Assembly (NCBI GenBank): GCA_036250225.1
Contig: JAPZLL010000003.1
Location: 868,001 to 932,000 of the forward strand
DNA length: 64,000 bases
Reading direction: 5' to 3'
Source of the DNA: Cercophora sp. LCS_1
Taxonomy: Eukaryota > Ascomycota > Sordariomycetes > Sordariales > Lasiosphaeriaceae
The notes below the pieces were generated by a model. That model searched no databases. It had not been told where the DNA came from and worked only from the letters and a program-made list of their open reading frames with translations. Shown here piece by piece: positions 11,004-26,000 of the stretch. A program made the position numbers and the translations under genes. Position 1 is the first letter of the stretch; each line of letters begins with the position of its first letter.

Positions 11004-14000
11004 TTTGTCGTCTTCCTTCGTCGTCGTCGTCGGCTTGACGATCGTCTCGGGGCGTTTGGAACTCGGTGGACTGTTTGCGGCGGAACGCCCGGCAAGGAGG
11101 GAAATTGGATGCGAAGAACGACCCCGTGGAGGAGAAAGCGACGAGAAGCGGGAAAACTCAAGTCGTGTCGCACGTCAATCCATTCTCCAACCAAACAAAA
11201 GCCCAGCAACCCACAACAAGACAGCCGTGGAACGATCGACGAAAGAACGAATGTGTCAATTTGCAAAATTACGGAGCGCGTAAGTTTCAAAATGCACAAG
11301 CGGAGCCGGCAGTCTCAGGCGATGCCGGCGCCAAAACTTTGAAGATCGGCGAGCCTGGAGCGCTGGACACGCGACTGGCTCCAGTCAGCAAGCTCCACCA
11401 CACACAAACTTTCGGGCAAGGTGTCAACCGGATCCATACCCTAACCCTCAGCTACCACGTTAGCAGAATTAATCAAGACAAAACAGAGTTGAGGGCAAGT
11501 ACGACTCGGTGCAACGCAACGTGGAAGTGGGAATTTGAGTTTTAGTCCAAGTCTTTGAGGCATTTTTCTCCAAACATGATGCTCACCGCCAATGCCAAAA
11601 TCTTCACTCTCACGAGCGACCATGACCTGTCTCCATCCGACCCCACGACTCGGCATCACCACTGCAGGGCATACCTGGGATCTCTAAAAGCGGGAGCCCC
11701 TAAATCCATTCCACGATGGATCCCGAGGGGTGCACATGCGAAGCTTCGTCTGCCGCGGGAAGTCCCGTACCATGTCAACGGACAACGAGCCTCACAGCGC
11801 AGTCCTTGAATCTGTTCTCATCACGGCTCCGCAGGGACTCTGAGGGCCTCAGGACCCTGTTCTCCAGTGTCCTCTACCTCGAACGCCGCATATAGGTACC
11901 TTGGGCATATATTGAGTCTTCTCGCAACCTCGGTCGTGTGCGCCCGCGTCTCGCTCGGTCATTGCCGACCGCCAGATCGATGAAACCCTCCTTCTTTGGC
12001 AGCCGGGGCAATAATTCGAATGTCATCGAGATTCGAGAAAACATGCCATTCTGCCAGCAACAGATCACAGAGCCGGCTGGATCTGAGGTAGCGTTGAATT
12101 GGAGCCGAAAAGGGCCATGCAGGAACAGCACCCCAATGACACATGGACCGCGCGCCGTTGGGCCCGCCCGGGCCTCGGTGACGGCTCTGGGATATTGATA
12201 CTGTCCATCTAGGAAGGACGTAGTGTTCTCTCCTTGTCGTGGCTTGAAGGCGTCAAAGTTGAAAACTTTTCACGGCTAGAATCGGTCTGAACCAAGGGTG
12301 CGTTAACCATAATGGAACGTTTTGTGAAAAAAAACTGCAAGCTAACCTTCCATCTCAGGATTTCTGTTGATAATTCTTGCGTTCAGTGGACCTACTAAAA
12401 CAGCCAAGCAGTCGGATGGTGCAGTTACAGTCTCGCTCCCGCGTCTCTCTGATGTTCAGTTGAGATCGCCGATCGGCTTGTGCTCGATCATCACGCCCTG
12501 CCATTCCACGCCCCTCGGTATGTTGATTTGGCCTTGGATGTTGCATCCTCGACAATGATCTTGCATCGACCGGGCATGATAGTCGAATTCAGGATGCGGT
12601 TAACACTTCCCAGGTGGTGTTGAAGGACCGATGACCTGACCGCTTGATTCGACCTGCGGATTTGGGCTGTCTCTCAAGTCTCTTCCCGCTGGTGCGCGTA
12701 TTTGAACCATCTTCTTTATTGGCCTGGATGGATCGGGAATTCGTCTCCTTCCTTGCCCGCGTCTCGAGCTTCGGTATCCCTGGAAACTGGTACGTCCGAT
12801 GGCCACGTCGCGTACGTACGGCTCGCCGACTGCAACAACAGAACGGGTCTTTGGGTGGTAGCTCATGCTTCTTCCATGATGGAACTACGCCATGTTTGGT
12901 TCAGTGATTGGCTCATGAGAACACAGCTGATGTTCACGCCGGAGGCTCCGCAAATCCAGCTATCCCACGACAGAGGGAACGTCCAAACGTCCAGGGTCAC
13001 TGTTCTGGCCACTCCGGACATCCGCAACTGGGGCAATGAAGTCAAATCCCTGGCGTTAAGGATCGATGACCTCCATGGCTGTTGTTAGGGCGACATCTGG
13101 CACGTCAATTCGCCGCACATCTCGGTGTTCACTGCTTGAGCCTGTGTCGCCTTGCGTCAGCTTTCGACCCACGGGCACCCAAGCAAGAACCCTCAATGCA
13201 GAAAAGACAATAGACAAGTCTCCTCCAGCATGGCTGTGGCTGCAAAACCTTGGACGGCTAGCGTTTGTTGACCAACCGGGTGGATCTCCCCAAGTCCCAA
13301 CTCCTCCTCGCTGTGCCACGACTCGTCGGGCCGGGCGGTGTGCGCGGTTGTAGCTTTGCAACTTTTGCTAGGGCATCTCTTTCACACTCATCTCTCCGAC
13401 CGGGATCATGTTCACATCTAGGGGAGGCTTGAAGGGCAGGGCACGATGGAAAGACGGTCGCTGTTTCTATCACCTACGGTGGCTGAGACTGCTATACTAC
13501 GAATCAGTGTGCACAAAACGGACTACCGGGAGCACAATCCCGGTGAAATTGGCCGCGATCTGTCCGCGATCTCCAATATCACAGCCAGCTTTCATCGGTC
13601 ACGGCCCAAGGCAGTTCTGCGGCACATTCAGAACGCTTGGGGACAGCAGGGTTGGGGTAAATACCGCCGGAGAAGCACCCGGCGGGCCAGCCGCCTGTTC
13701 GCAATAGCAGGAGCACATATTCAATCGTGTGCTGAACGTCTCATTTTCACCTACAGCCAGTGAGATCGCCCATGTTCATTGTGTGGAAGAGATCTGGCAG
13801 TGGCAAGCGAATACGAGTGTCGAAACCAAAGCCGTGGTCATCGACTGCCGGATGTGATAGGCAAACATCTTGGAATTTCCGGGTTATCCTGTCTCCAAGA
13901 AGCTGCCAGCATCGACCCCTTCGCGACGTCGTTGGTGGATTGTGGGTGTTGGCTGGGTCGTCCCCCAACCCACACCTCTTCGTCCGCCAGCATGAGCCGC

Positions 14001-17000
14001 TGGTCCGGGTGTCAACCACCCATCTGCTTCGAAAGCTACTTTCGCCTGAATTATCCCGAAGTTGATAACCTTGCGCCATGTTTGCTGTTTCTAGTGTCTC
14101 AGGTTTGGTGACCTTCCTAATAGACCTGGCTACCCAGGGTCGCTATCTGACGCCATGCATATTCCTCCTACGTCCCCACGGTGAGAAGGACGATTTGGCT
14201 TTTTTTTTTCGACTTCGCCGGGGCTGCATGGCACAGGCTCTCGTGTCAGCGGCCGTTCTTTACGCTCTTACACCTTGACGGAAGCCTGCCCGTCAGATCC
14301 GACCGGCAATTGTGGGTTTGTAGCGCGAATGGCAAACAACGCGTGGCCGAGGTTGACTTTTGACATTGGGTTGGTCGTAATCGACTTCGCCACATTCCGG
14401 CTGACTGACCACCCAACTTGGTATACTACTGATATCAACTGTCAAGACCGCGGGCCGTTTTGACGGGCGAACGCCAGTCTCGATGGCATCGGCTGAAAGG
14501 AGACGTCAACACGCGGGCTGGCCCCCCTGAACTGGGAGACATTGGGCATTGCCACGGTACAAAGTGACACTGACACGACGGCGGTCGTCGGCGGCCCCCT
14601 GAGCATCGCAACACTGCCATGCAGAGGCGCTTGCGCAGGGCCAAGACCCGTCAGATGCAACCACCTGCCCAGGAAGGCTGGCGTCGAATAATTGTTAGAG
14701 AGGGTGGAACGCGTGTTCTTGCAGTGCCAGGGACGCAGGTGGATACGGGAGCAACCATTGAGGCGCCATGCTCCCTACGGCGTTTGCTCCGTCTCCCTGC
14801 TTCGCGGTGCTGTGGGAAAGGCCCAAGTGCCGAAGTGACAGGAGCGGCTAGGGTCAAGACGGAAGGCCGAGATGCCCCTCGACGCAGCAGGTTGTTTTCG
14901 GGTAGGAACGGCGAATTCGGTCGTTTGGGGACAACGGGCCTCGAGGATTGCCTCCCAGGACCCGGTCCTAGTCCAATGAGTCCCGGGATGCCTTGGCAAC
15001 ACCGTGCAGAGGGTCCGGGGGAAGCGCAACTGGGGCCGTCTCTCCCATTTTTTCCCGAGACATGTGCCGGAGTCTTTGACAGACGACGCAGGCTTGTCCT
15101 GGACTCTTGGTGGGCATGTGTGTGTGCCTGCATGCTTCCCAGAGGGTACGGAGGGGCACTGGTCGGTTCGTGGTGAGACACTTTGAGAGAGAACCACGTC
15201 GTCCGATGGAGACTAGAGGCAATGCTACTCCATCCGAGCGGCCGCGATGGTCGAGACGGCGGCGGCGCTAACGAGTTCAACTCGGAGCGCGCTCGGCGGC
15301 TTTTTTCAGCGGCTGAAGTGCACCTGGCGCGTTCTCGGCCTCGCCAGCCGGTGCTTCTGCCCTCGGCCGGCTAGCCACGTGTAAGTTCGGGGCGGTTACA
15401 CGACAAGACGGCTGTCGTTTCCGGTTCCTGGATCTCGACCCTTTTCCCTATTCCGCAAGAGGCGTCAGTTCACGAGGCTAGACAAGGTCGCTAGCTGCGT
15501 AGAGCAGGTTGGTTGGCGCTGGGCTCGGCTCGCATGGGACGCTTCCATTGAGCCTTCGCCGCGTGCGTACCGTAGTGGTAGTGATCCATGGCGTTCTGTG
15601 TAGTGGGCCAGTGGCAGCGTAACATGCCCAGAGCAGCGTAGGCTTGGTTTGGGTTTGAGTGGACGGTAAGGTAAGCAGGCATCAAGCATCCTCAACGACT
15701 CCATGGCACACTGCAACTGCAACCTGCCTCCAGTCCCGGTTGAGCCAGCACCTGGACCCGCCACCACCATCTTCTCTCGCCAGGCGATCCCAAAAGTGCC
15801 GCATGCAACCAACCCCTCCTGTCGCCCCTCCTCCCCCCAAGGATGTGCAAACTGGGGGATTTGGACTGGACATGGACATGGAAGAAAAGCACGGAATCCA
15901 CACCCAAGCACGTCGTTCTGCATTGGCCCGGGCCATTTCGTCATCCAATTTAGCGCGCCGAATGGATACCATACCCCGTTCGATGTCTGCCTGGAGCCTG
16001 GAGCTGGACTGGAGCGTCCTGGAGACAAAGTTCCCCTTTTACCCCTTCCACTCACTCCACAAGTCCACACTCGCCGAACCAGGGTACCGCAACCCAAAGA
16101 GGACGTGAAAGGCGAGCGGGAAGGCACGGCAAATGTCTATCTCCCCAATCCATGCCGACTTTTCTTTTGCAATTTTTTTTTTGGCGCACCCGCTGTGCGT
16201 GTGTCTGCGCTGCGCTGCAATGCGAGCCGAGCGCATCGTGGCAAACACCACGCACACGTGGTCGGTCCGAACAAAAATGTCAGACGAGCGAGCTACTGCG
16301 TACTTGGTGACCGGACGGCGAATTTCCACACCGGTCTGGGCAAGGCATGGTCCAAACACAAACGCCATGTGCGTGGTGGGTTGCAAAGTTATAATTCGAC
16401 GGGTACTGGTGTGGGCGTGTGTCTGACATGACACAGAGGGCGGGATGCCGTACCTGCTAGACTAACCGCCTCTCAGCCCTCGCTCCCAGACAGCGCCGAG
16501 AGAGAGACAGGCCAGACCCAGACGCAAAACCGACTGCCGGCGGCTGTTGTCCGCACTTGCTAGTGTATGTATGTGTAAATATCACGCGGGTCTCAAGAAC
16601 CCTCTCGACCCGTCGGGTGTCCACGTTGTCGTGGGTCCGGCCGTGGATGTCTTGGTGTATTAGCAGCAAGGTCGGTATTCCCCCACGACATTGCGTGCTC
16701 TGGCGATCCGGGTACCCAACAAAGTCCCGGTAGCCATTTCCTGGACCCCGTGCGGGGGTAGGCGAGGCGAGGTGGTGCAGCTCTTTGTGCTGCCCATTGA
16801 TGCGGCTATCAACTGCGAGACGACATGACAGCTGCGGAAGGGGTGAGACGGGGCCCAATCACGGCAGTGCGGGAGAGCACCAGCCTCTGGAGCCGTCGAT
16901 ACCAGTCCAAGGACCCGGATTCCGCTCAAGGAACTTGTGCTGCTGCTGAAGGATCGCTAGTTTGCTGTTGCTTGTCATGGCCGAGGGATAGAACTGCCCC

Positions 17001-20000
17001 AAAGGGCCCTAATCGTGTGATGATTGTGCCCCCAATGTTCCGTATACTTGCTTTTCCCCCTCTTTCAACGGTCCCGGGCTTGGCTGCTCCACCCGCGTCC
17101 CGAATGCTCCCATGTTGGCATCTTGCTCGTGCCACACATTTCTGCTTTTCGGTCTTTGCCGTGATTGTTTACCTTTTTCTTTTCCTTGCTCCCGTCGTCC
17201 CTCTGCCGAACTTTAATGAACCTGCCATCCAGGGCGGGGTTCGAGGGGGGTGGTCCGGTGGGTGTTATTGGTGCTATTTTGAGCATCACACTCCCCTGTG
17301 CGAGGTACCACAGCAGGCTGGAGCCGTTAGACGGAATCGCTCCGCATTCCGCACGCGACGGGGGGTTGGAGAGCCGCTGGCGAGGTGCTGGTGCTGGTGC
17401 GATCCCGATGCAAAGGGCCAAACCAAGCTACAAGGAGCGACCTCGTCCGTCCGTCGCGGGGCGGTGTGGCCTCATCAATCTTGACAAGCTCACGAGAGCT
17501 GAGCCCCCCCTTTGCTTCGCACCCACTCCTACGCCGTAATCTGGGAGACCTTGTCTGGTGTGCTTGCCGAAGATCTGGCTTTACCAATGCATGCGCCCGC
17601 TGCCGAGCGTGCAGGTGCTCGCATCGCGGACTGCCTCACGGCAAATGACAGCTCTTGCCAAGCCCAGAGAAGGTGCAGCGGTATCCCCGACGGCACGCAT
17701 TAGGGGACAGCAATGCGCCTTCTCTTGCCGTCAGCTCTCCATCGAGGGCGTTGTGAGCGCAGGCGCAGCACAGGCACGTCGCTGTCTGATACCTATGCCA
17801 AGCTCCTCAGTGACATTACCAGCGCCATGTCCAGGGCTCAGAAAATGCCTCCTGCCCATGGCCGTCCGTCCGTTGCGACTTGGGAGCGTGGCTTCCCCCA
17901 AGGGACACGGCGGCGTTGAAGCCTTGGCGTTGCGAGGGGAAGCGTCCAGAAAGAAGGGCATCGCAAACGGTAATCGTTGATTACTTCATGCGGTCGCAAA
18001 GTAGCCAATTCAGCTCGCCAGTTGGTCGATGGAAACGCGGTCTCCTGGCCCCGCCACTCAACCGTTGTCCGATAAGGTTGGGGATGGATGGGAGATCCGG
18101 GTTGGCTATAACCCCCCTCCCCGAATTTAAAGTCGGCGGGTCATCTCTGCCGACCTGACCGGCTTGTTAATTATCCCATCCCCAGATTCCCGTCGGCAGG
18201 CGGCCCAGCTTCTTTTATTAGAAGCCGGACAAGGTGCAACGGCCCTCGAGTCTGCAGGGCGTGCCTCACGAGCCTTTGCAAACAACCCCTTCTCTGCTGG
18301 CAACGCCCAAGAGGCGCTCGTGGGGTGGTGTCGAATTCATATGCGCTGGGCAGTCTTCCGTTCCAGACACAGGGATCCTGCAGGAACTTCCGTCCATCGA
18401 CCTGCTTGCTGCCACACAACTTCAGACGAAGCCGGCCATCTGCTCCATTCTATCAAGGCGAGATTGCATCGGTATTGCTTATGCGGCAGACCAGCTGCTC
18501 GAGTCGCAAAATAGAACACCTCTCTCCGTGACCGTGTGGCGCCATACCATGAGAGAGGAGAAGCTTCACAAACTGGTGCAGGCCGCGTCCGTGGTTTTCG
18601 TTTTGAGGATTGTCGTCAATGCTGCGCGGCGGGTGGCCGAGTGAAAAGGAAATGAGAAAGTAACATGGCGGTCTGTTGTGCCCTATTCCGTAGAAAAACC
18701 AGCAACAGAAGTCATGGCGCCTCTGCAACCCCGTCACGGCGCGGAGCGGAATGCCGAACCTCAGCGCACGGTCAGGCGATGCACCCCTGCCGTACACGAG
18801 GCCCGGAACTGTCTGGGGGGTCCTGGGGTCCTGGGGAGCGATCACCTCACCGCCAGCGGAGACCGGCGAAGAGTCCTGTTTCTTTGCTTTGCCCGGGCCT
18901 TCCTGTCGTCTGTGTACAGCCTAATTGTTGTTGAAATATTACCGAGCGCCGTCGAAAGTGTTGAGCAACGCAGCAAAAGCCCGTGCAGGACCCCAGTGAG
19001 AGCAGTAGTAGACTGGCCATGAGAAGAGTAGCCTCTCTCATTTCCTGTGCCTTTACCGTGCCGCTCGCAACCAACCATGGCATGGCAGTTTGAAGGACAC
19101 CAAACCAGAGAGTTCAGCCCAGGAGTGATGCTTGTTGAGTGTATCCATGAGCCAAGGGGAACCGAAGCCGGGCACCAGTCGGACTTCCTGTTGAGTTGTG
19201 TTGACGTCCCAAGAGCGAGCTGAATGCAACGGGTGATCGACGTCTATTACTAGCCACTTGGATGCGGCACCATGAACCATGACTCGGAGCTTGCTTTTCC
19301 TCTCTCTTGTTCGGGAATCGTTCAGGTTTACAACAAGCGAGCCGAGGTAGAGTATGTGGCCATCTTGGCTCTCTTCCTTTCCCACTCCATCAGACTATGG
19401 CACCTCGCAGCGTTGATTGGACCCGGGGCTTGACACACCCATGCAATGGCGAGTTGATGGAACCAAAAGAGAGACAGGCCGATCCAAGCCTATCCGCTAA
19501 AAATAGGTGGCCCTTCAACGTGATGTTGATATTCATGTGGGTTTCCGTTATCGATGCCGTATTGTCATAAAACAAACGGTTCTTACCAGGGTACAGTCGT
19601 CTACCCCTCCAACCCCGATCTTGGTGACCAAATCAGAGAACTGCTGCCCCCACCAACCACACAAGACGTAAAGTGTGGGGATGTGAAGACCCCAGTGTAA
19701 GGACGTCCTCTTATGCTATCTCTCTGTTCAGCAACCAGGAAATCGTCTTTGCCGACAGCGGAGTAGACGAGTTGAAACTTGGCAATTTGCAAGACCTGTT
19801 ATTCGTCCTGAGAACTGGCTCGTCGCCGGGGCCTCCCGTCCATGTCCCTTTCAACCATGGGCGCAGTTTTTTCGCTGACAGAGGCCCCCGCCTTCGTATC
19901 CACGAGCTGACCCATTTGAGGCATGAGGCCAAGAGGCTGGATGCCGAGAAAGCGTCAGGGTGCGACAAAATCATCGGAAAGTAAGGCGCCTCTCTCCGGA

Positions 20001-23000
20001 AGTCCTCCCAGAAGCGGAAGTCAAGTCCCAGCCAACGGCCCGGCCCTGCATCAGCGTGCCATCGCGCGTCAAATCGAGTCGATGGCTCGCAGCTAATCTT
20101 TTCTAGAAGCCCGAATCACACAACCCTGGCCGGCAGGTAGCCATTCTTGCGCAACACTGACCACCGAGTGAACCCTGTATGTCTCAACAGCAGGCGATGC
20201 ACTTGTCCATATTAAGCCCCAAGTCCCTTGATTCTGCGTCAGGGGTTCACTGAGAAGTTCCGTGCTTGAGGCGTGTCGCTCAACTGTCCATTGGTTGGCG
20301 CGGCTTGGAATCACACAGCAAGGTCAAGGCGAATTGCACGCCTCTGGACGCATCCTGAGACTGAACTTCGAAAATCCGCTCGCTGCTGTGTTGAGGGGCA
20401 GCCGAATGGGACAGCTTTCATCAGATGGCTCCACCTGCTGTTCATCCCAACAATAATCCGTAGTCCAAGGCTTTTAACGTCGATCTTAGCCCAACCTCCC
20501 TGCTCCATAGTAAGAGCCAATGCATGAATATTGGCTTGTCGGGTTGTTTTCGGCCGGGCCCTTGTCTGATGTTGATTGTGCCAGACTAGAGAACACTATT
20601 GAACGTCAACGGTCACCAGCCGAGGGGTGCAAGGGTGTTGACGAAATGACGGCATCCTCCTCGCATTCGATTCAATGGCGCCAAAACGCAGACGGCGTGA
20701 TGCGGCGCAAAACCATTGCAAACCACAGCCCGTCTGCCGGTTTTATGGCGCGTGGCAGAGCAAGTCTTGCAAGTCAACAAGCAAGGCACCGTCAAGCTTG
20801 ACATAGGGAGATGCCAATAGTGTTGGATTTCTGCCGCCGTGCAGAACACATTTTTCGATGTAGCTGTGCAGGGAACCCCAGCAGCGTTGACGGGAGATGG
20901 ACGAGGCGATCACAAGTGTTCTTGGCACTGATCCGTGCTTTCTTTCACCCCTCTTTCGCGACCCCCCTGGACTTCGGCATGTGTCCTGGTGAGCGAGAAA
21001 ATCGCCGCATCTGAGGAGAGATCGAATCGAATCTCGTCTTACGCTTACGCGGACGCCCCTTCATCCTTGTTGGCTTCGCCTTCCACACCCCCTCCTCAAG
21101 GCTTTTGTGTCTCGCCTCGCCGCGTCGACTGGAGGTGTTACTTTTCGTTGGTCTCTACAGTTTGTCGGTAGTGGCTGAACTTTTGCGGTGGACGATCCCA
21201 TCAGTAGCTGCTGCCTAGTGGTTATGGAATTACCTCGGTGCCACTGCGCTGTGTTCGGTTGCGAAGGCTCGAGAGCCGGCTGCTGCAGGTGTTTCCGTGA
21301 AAGGAAAGCCATCAGAGCCTATCGGGTCATTGCTGAGGACCCCGGCTCTCATCGATCCTCAGCCACGTCTGACGATTGTCTGTTGCGTGGTAACTTGTGC
21401 AAAGTTAGAAGAGTTGGGTTGCGCAGAGGTGCTGGAAAGTGAGCGAAAATGGTCAGTTGGCTCGTGATGAAGCGGGCTGGGATACCCCTTGGAACATCAA
21501 GAGATCGTTTCCGATCTAACAGGGCAATGGCGTGACGGGATGGAGGTGCGATCTTGAGAGTTTCGAAAGCTACAGTACATGGTGTTGCTGGGTGGGCCTT
21601 TTTAGTCCGCAAAATGCTGCATATTCTGCAAGCATCAGTGGCAGATCGCCAGTGTCTGGTCTCGAGAAAGCTCCGAGGGTTGAGTTGCACAGCAGGATGA
21701 CTCGGCTCTGAGCTTGACGCCATCCGGAGGCTCACGAGGTTGTCGGCCAATCATGGCTCCCTTGACGGGAACAGGACGAAGCGAATCCGATGACAACCCG
21801 AAACAACTTTCCCCAGGGCTGTCGTCGTCTCACCAAGGCCAAGGTGCTGTTGGAAGAGCTCTCCCGGTGCCAAGCTCAAGACGACACAGGTACAATACAA
21901 TGTACACCGTTGGCTGGAGACGCGATTTGGAGACTGCCCTGTTACCTCCACCTCTTGACATCTGCCGAGTCGGCGCCGGCACAAAGCGGTTGCCTTCGTG
22001 CAAATCTTGTGGACAGCTTGGAGCAGCTCCCGGCCCAGTCAGCAACCTAGCTTGCAGGCTCCACAGTGCATCTTCGTCCATGCAGAACGGATCAACGGAA
22101 GAGTGCAAGGTGGTGGGTTTGTTCTCTCGTGTCGTGGTGATCATGATATTGGTTGGGGCTGGTTCTCGCGACATGAGTCGTAAACCAACAATGTTTTTGT
22201 GACAAGTTGAAGCGGTTGGCACTGGAAGATAATATATCGACGGTGTACGCAAACACTGTTGGCGGGGCGCAGGGCAAGAGTTGGGTGCACATGTTTTTTT
22301 GCTGGAGACGGTCGAATTACCCAAGATTTCCGGATGAATGCCCGGCTCTCGCCAGGGCTGACCCGGCACGATGCTGGCGGCTACTTCATTCCACAACCGC
22401 TCTGTCCAAGTTATCTCGGTAATCGTGCTCCTTGACTCCCATGCCCAGGGCCTGTCAACCGAGAGCGCGGCAAACTTGACCCCCGATCGCCATCTGACGA
22501 GGCCAGCTCGAATGAGTAAGAGATGTGCCCGTAGTGATGACCATCGGTGCGAGGTCAGCGCTTAAAGGCGGCAGGAACGTTGGGGTAATTTTCCCTATAC
22601 CTTTTGGTAGACTTGTTGTGAAGGCGCTGTGTCGGGCCGTCTTTGCTGTGCTGCTGCAGGAGTGGTGCAGGAGAGGCGATCCCGGTCGGGGTAGTGGCGG
22701 CATCCGCAGCCGGGAGCAGCGAGTTGCGGTCTCCGCTGACGGCAATTGGTGAGACCCGTATAAGTGCCAGCGATCATTCATGCGCCTGAGCGGAATTGCA
22801 CGAAAACTTGAGGGTAGATGGCGGGGAGTTGAAGAAGCTCTGGCCGGCGTCCATCTGCCTGTCGCAGAAGGGGAACTCTAACATCAGTCAGTCATCAGCC
22901 GTGCACGGCGGGCTGCTTGTGTGTAGTTCCACATCAGAGATCCCAGGGGACTGGGATCGAGCTAGCGACAACATGCCGAGCCCGTCTTATTAGCCTTTTG

Positions 23001-26000
23001 TTATACATGACACTGCAGGGTTTGTCGTCGTTGTCGTCCGCGGCACGCACAATCGAAGAGTTGTGGCTCAGCAGGCGCAGGATATGCGGTGTCTGCTAGG
23101 GGTTGTCTCTCTGTATGCGTGCCTGTGTTCAGAGGAAGCAAGTCTGTGGCCCAAGGGCGGGAGGTAAGGTTGAGAGCGGGCGTTTGGTTCACGGCAGGGT
23201 TGATGAAAATGTATTGCGTCAACCAGCATTTTTTCTCCTGTAAAGATCGGAGACAGAAATTCTGGAAAATAGGGGGACTGCGGCTGAGTGCGGTGATTGT
23301 GGGAGGAACCAGGACGGGAGGATCGCTCCTTCGATCTCAACCCCCTTCCCGATGTCGTTGAGGGGAATTCAGATGTCAAGTCACGGGCATCAAACCCACT
23401 GGAGGTAGGCGCGAGGGAAACTTCAAGCCGTGCGTAATTGCCAGTTTCCAGTTTCCCGTGTTGTCAATGCTGGCCCGCATGCCGAGCCCCGCCTAAATTT
23501 CCAGCACATCTCAGCTCTCCAGACCCGACGTCCCTTGTCCCTTCCTTGTCCGGTCCGTCAGGGCCAAGGCTTGATCAAAAGGGATCTCCAAGGCACACAG
23601 CTAAGCGATGGCATTATTTGCCGTTTGCAATTCACCCATCGAGATGCAGCCGTGGGCGTCGGGTGCTGGCGCCACGGAGTATTCCCGAGCCGTGGTTCGA
23701 AGAGAGGCAGGAGCAGTCTGAGGTAGGGAAGTTAAGGCAGGTGCGAAGGAATCGGGAATGGGATGAGCTGTGGCCACTGCCATTTGCACAGTTCTGGGTA
23801 CTGTGGTGCAGGTGAGGTGCCTGCGTGCCGCTGCTACTCTACCACGGCATGCTCCACGTTATTATGCACCGAAAGTGTGCGCTTGATGCTGCCGCGGCCA
23901 TTGATGTGATGCTGGACGCCAGCAAAAAGTCGAGGCCAATATACCCGCCCAAGTAAGCGCAGTACGAAATACCTCGCTGAGACCCCCCACCAGGCTCGGG
24001 CAGCTTCGGCCACAGACTCTGTGGTGCAGGGGTTCCCCAAGTCCCTCGGCGGTCTCTTTCTTCTCGCGGTTCTCAGCTCGCAGCCAGCAGCAGCAGCAGC
24101 TCTCGCGCCGCAGGCCGAAAAAGCAAATGCACGTCGAAGGTGCAGCATGTTCGCAAGGTGTGGCGCCTCGTCCGCTCAATGGACCCTGTCTCCTGAACAA
24201 GGTGCAACGGCGCGGAATTGGGGTGACCAGCAGCGATGCCGTTTCGAATCATTGACATGCGAAGAAGCAAGCAAGCGGATGTCCTCGACCTGAGTCTGGA
24301 CAGAGAGGCGAGCCGCGCAATGTTCCCTTCTCCGCAGCGTAGTCCTGTCCTGTCTCGGAGACGGAGGAGTTCAGCATTGCTGCCACTGTGCAAGTTGGGT
24401 TATTGCTCTGGACTCTGGCATATGGGTGCTGGGCCGTGGATTCCGTCCGCCGTCGTCCGACTCTTTCTGTCGCGCTTGACTATAACGACGCCTTCGGCTG
24501 GCCTGTCCAGGCGGCCAAGCCGGCTGCCGCAATCACAACGGGCTCCGCCAGCAGCATCCAACACCCGGTCTGGTGAGGCCATTCCCTTATTCCCCTGCTC
24601 TTGGCGCTGGGAGCTTGGCGACGCTCGCTGGAGCCCCTGTCCCTGTCCCTGTCGCTCGCTGGCAGTCCCGGTCCCAGTCCCCCGTCCATCCACCACAATC
24701 ACTCTCCTCCCTGCTCCTTATCTTCCCGAACCCTCTTTTCCTCGTGGAGCCTCCCCATGTTCACTCGCTTCGTCGCCCCGTTTCCGTTCTCAGCAGACGC
24801 CCCCCCTTTTTCCCCTCCAGGGCCCGGCTTACACCACCCCCCACCATCTCCCGCCCCAAGCCACCAGGATGGGCCACCCATGCAGCAGGCATTCAAACGG
24901 GGAATGGGATGAATCCGGGCAGTGCTAACCTCGATCCAAAATCCTTAGCTCGGTGGCCGGTTTGGAGACGTGTGGACAAGCCCCGGAGCGCTCCCCGCTG
25001 TGCAATGCAGGCTCGCCGGGATGCTCTCATATTACAAGGGAGCCGTGAGGATTGCGGTGTGAGGGCGTGCGGGAGTGACGGCGAACGCCATGCCGCGCTG
25101 CCGAAAGCCATCGGCTTGGTCTTCTGAACGCGGTGGACAGGGGGGCCTAGCCAGAAAGAAGAGAGCGGCGGCGGAAACGGCACGTGTGGGCGCTCTTGGA
25201 GAACTGGAGAACACGATCCATCCACTGGACCGGGCTTGTTGGCTTACACGACAACAAGGAGGCACCAGGGTCGCTCCCCTCGCACATACATACGTCGGTG
25301 CCCTTCCCGTTTCCTTGGCCCCCCTGTTCACGCAGGCTTCCTAAACCACTGCCACCGTACTCTACCCCAACATCCCTCGTCTGTTCTCACCATCCTCGGT
25401 GTATCTCACGGCATCTCTGCTCGAGAGTGACGCCGATAGTACGACCGGTCTGTCTCTCTGCTGGGCGGGTGCGGCTGCGCGAGGCCAACAGATATTATCA
25501 GCATTCTACCTGCCGTTGTCTTGTCTCTCGTTCCCTGCTTTCCTGCTCGAACCAACGCACCCTCTGCAGACACAGACAGCTCCGGACACGACGATTCGAC
25601 CCCAAGCGGCCCCGTACATGGCTGTTACACCCCGTCCCGCAGTCTCCAGGCGCCTCACAACCACCAGCAGATCGCCCGTGCATCTCGCTTGACCACTGAA
25701 TTAACCGGACTGTAGCTCACTTGTGCTGGGACTTGGCAGAGACGCCCGTCGGGTAGTAGGGCGACTGTACTGCGCCGCCTCTGAACCTTTATCCGGAGAA
25801 TATCTCTACCTGTTGGCCGCCTTGCACCCTTTGTTCTTTGTGGACGTTGTTGCGCCCTGCCCCTTTCGTCAACAAAAGCGAGCACACCTTCACCACCTGT
25901 TGCTCTCGTCTCCGAGGGCCATGACAAGAGCACCGACACGCATCTAGCCCTGCAAAGCCGACGTTCGTCTCAATGGGTGTTGCATCTTGCCTCGACCTTC

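Noticed and set aside
14619..16431. Overlapping open frames of 185-242 codons on both strands
   Set aside because: GC-rich DNA with few stops; several frames open at once, no conserved motif, no splice support.
24236..24928. 230-codon plus-strand frame
   Set aside because: Pro/Ser-rich translation of a C/T-rich stretch; overlapping frames equally open. More likely leader or promoter of the Zn2Cys6 gene.
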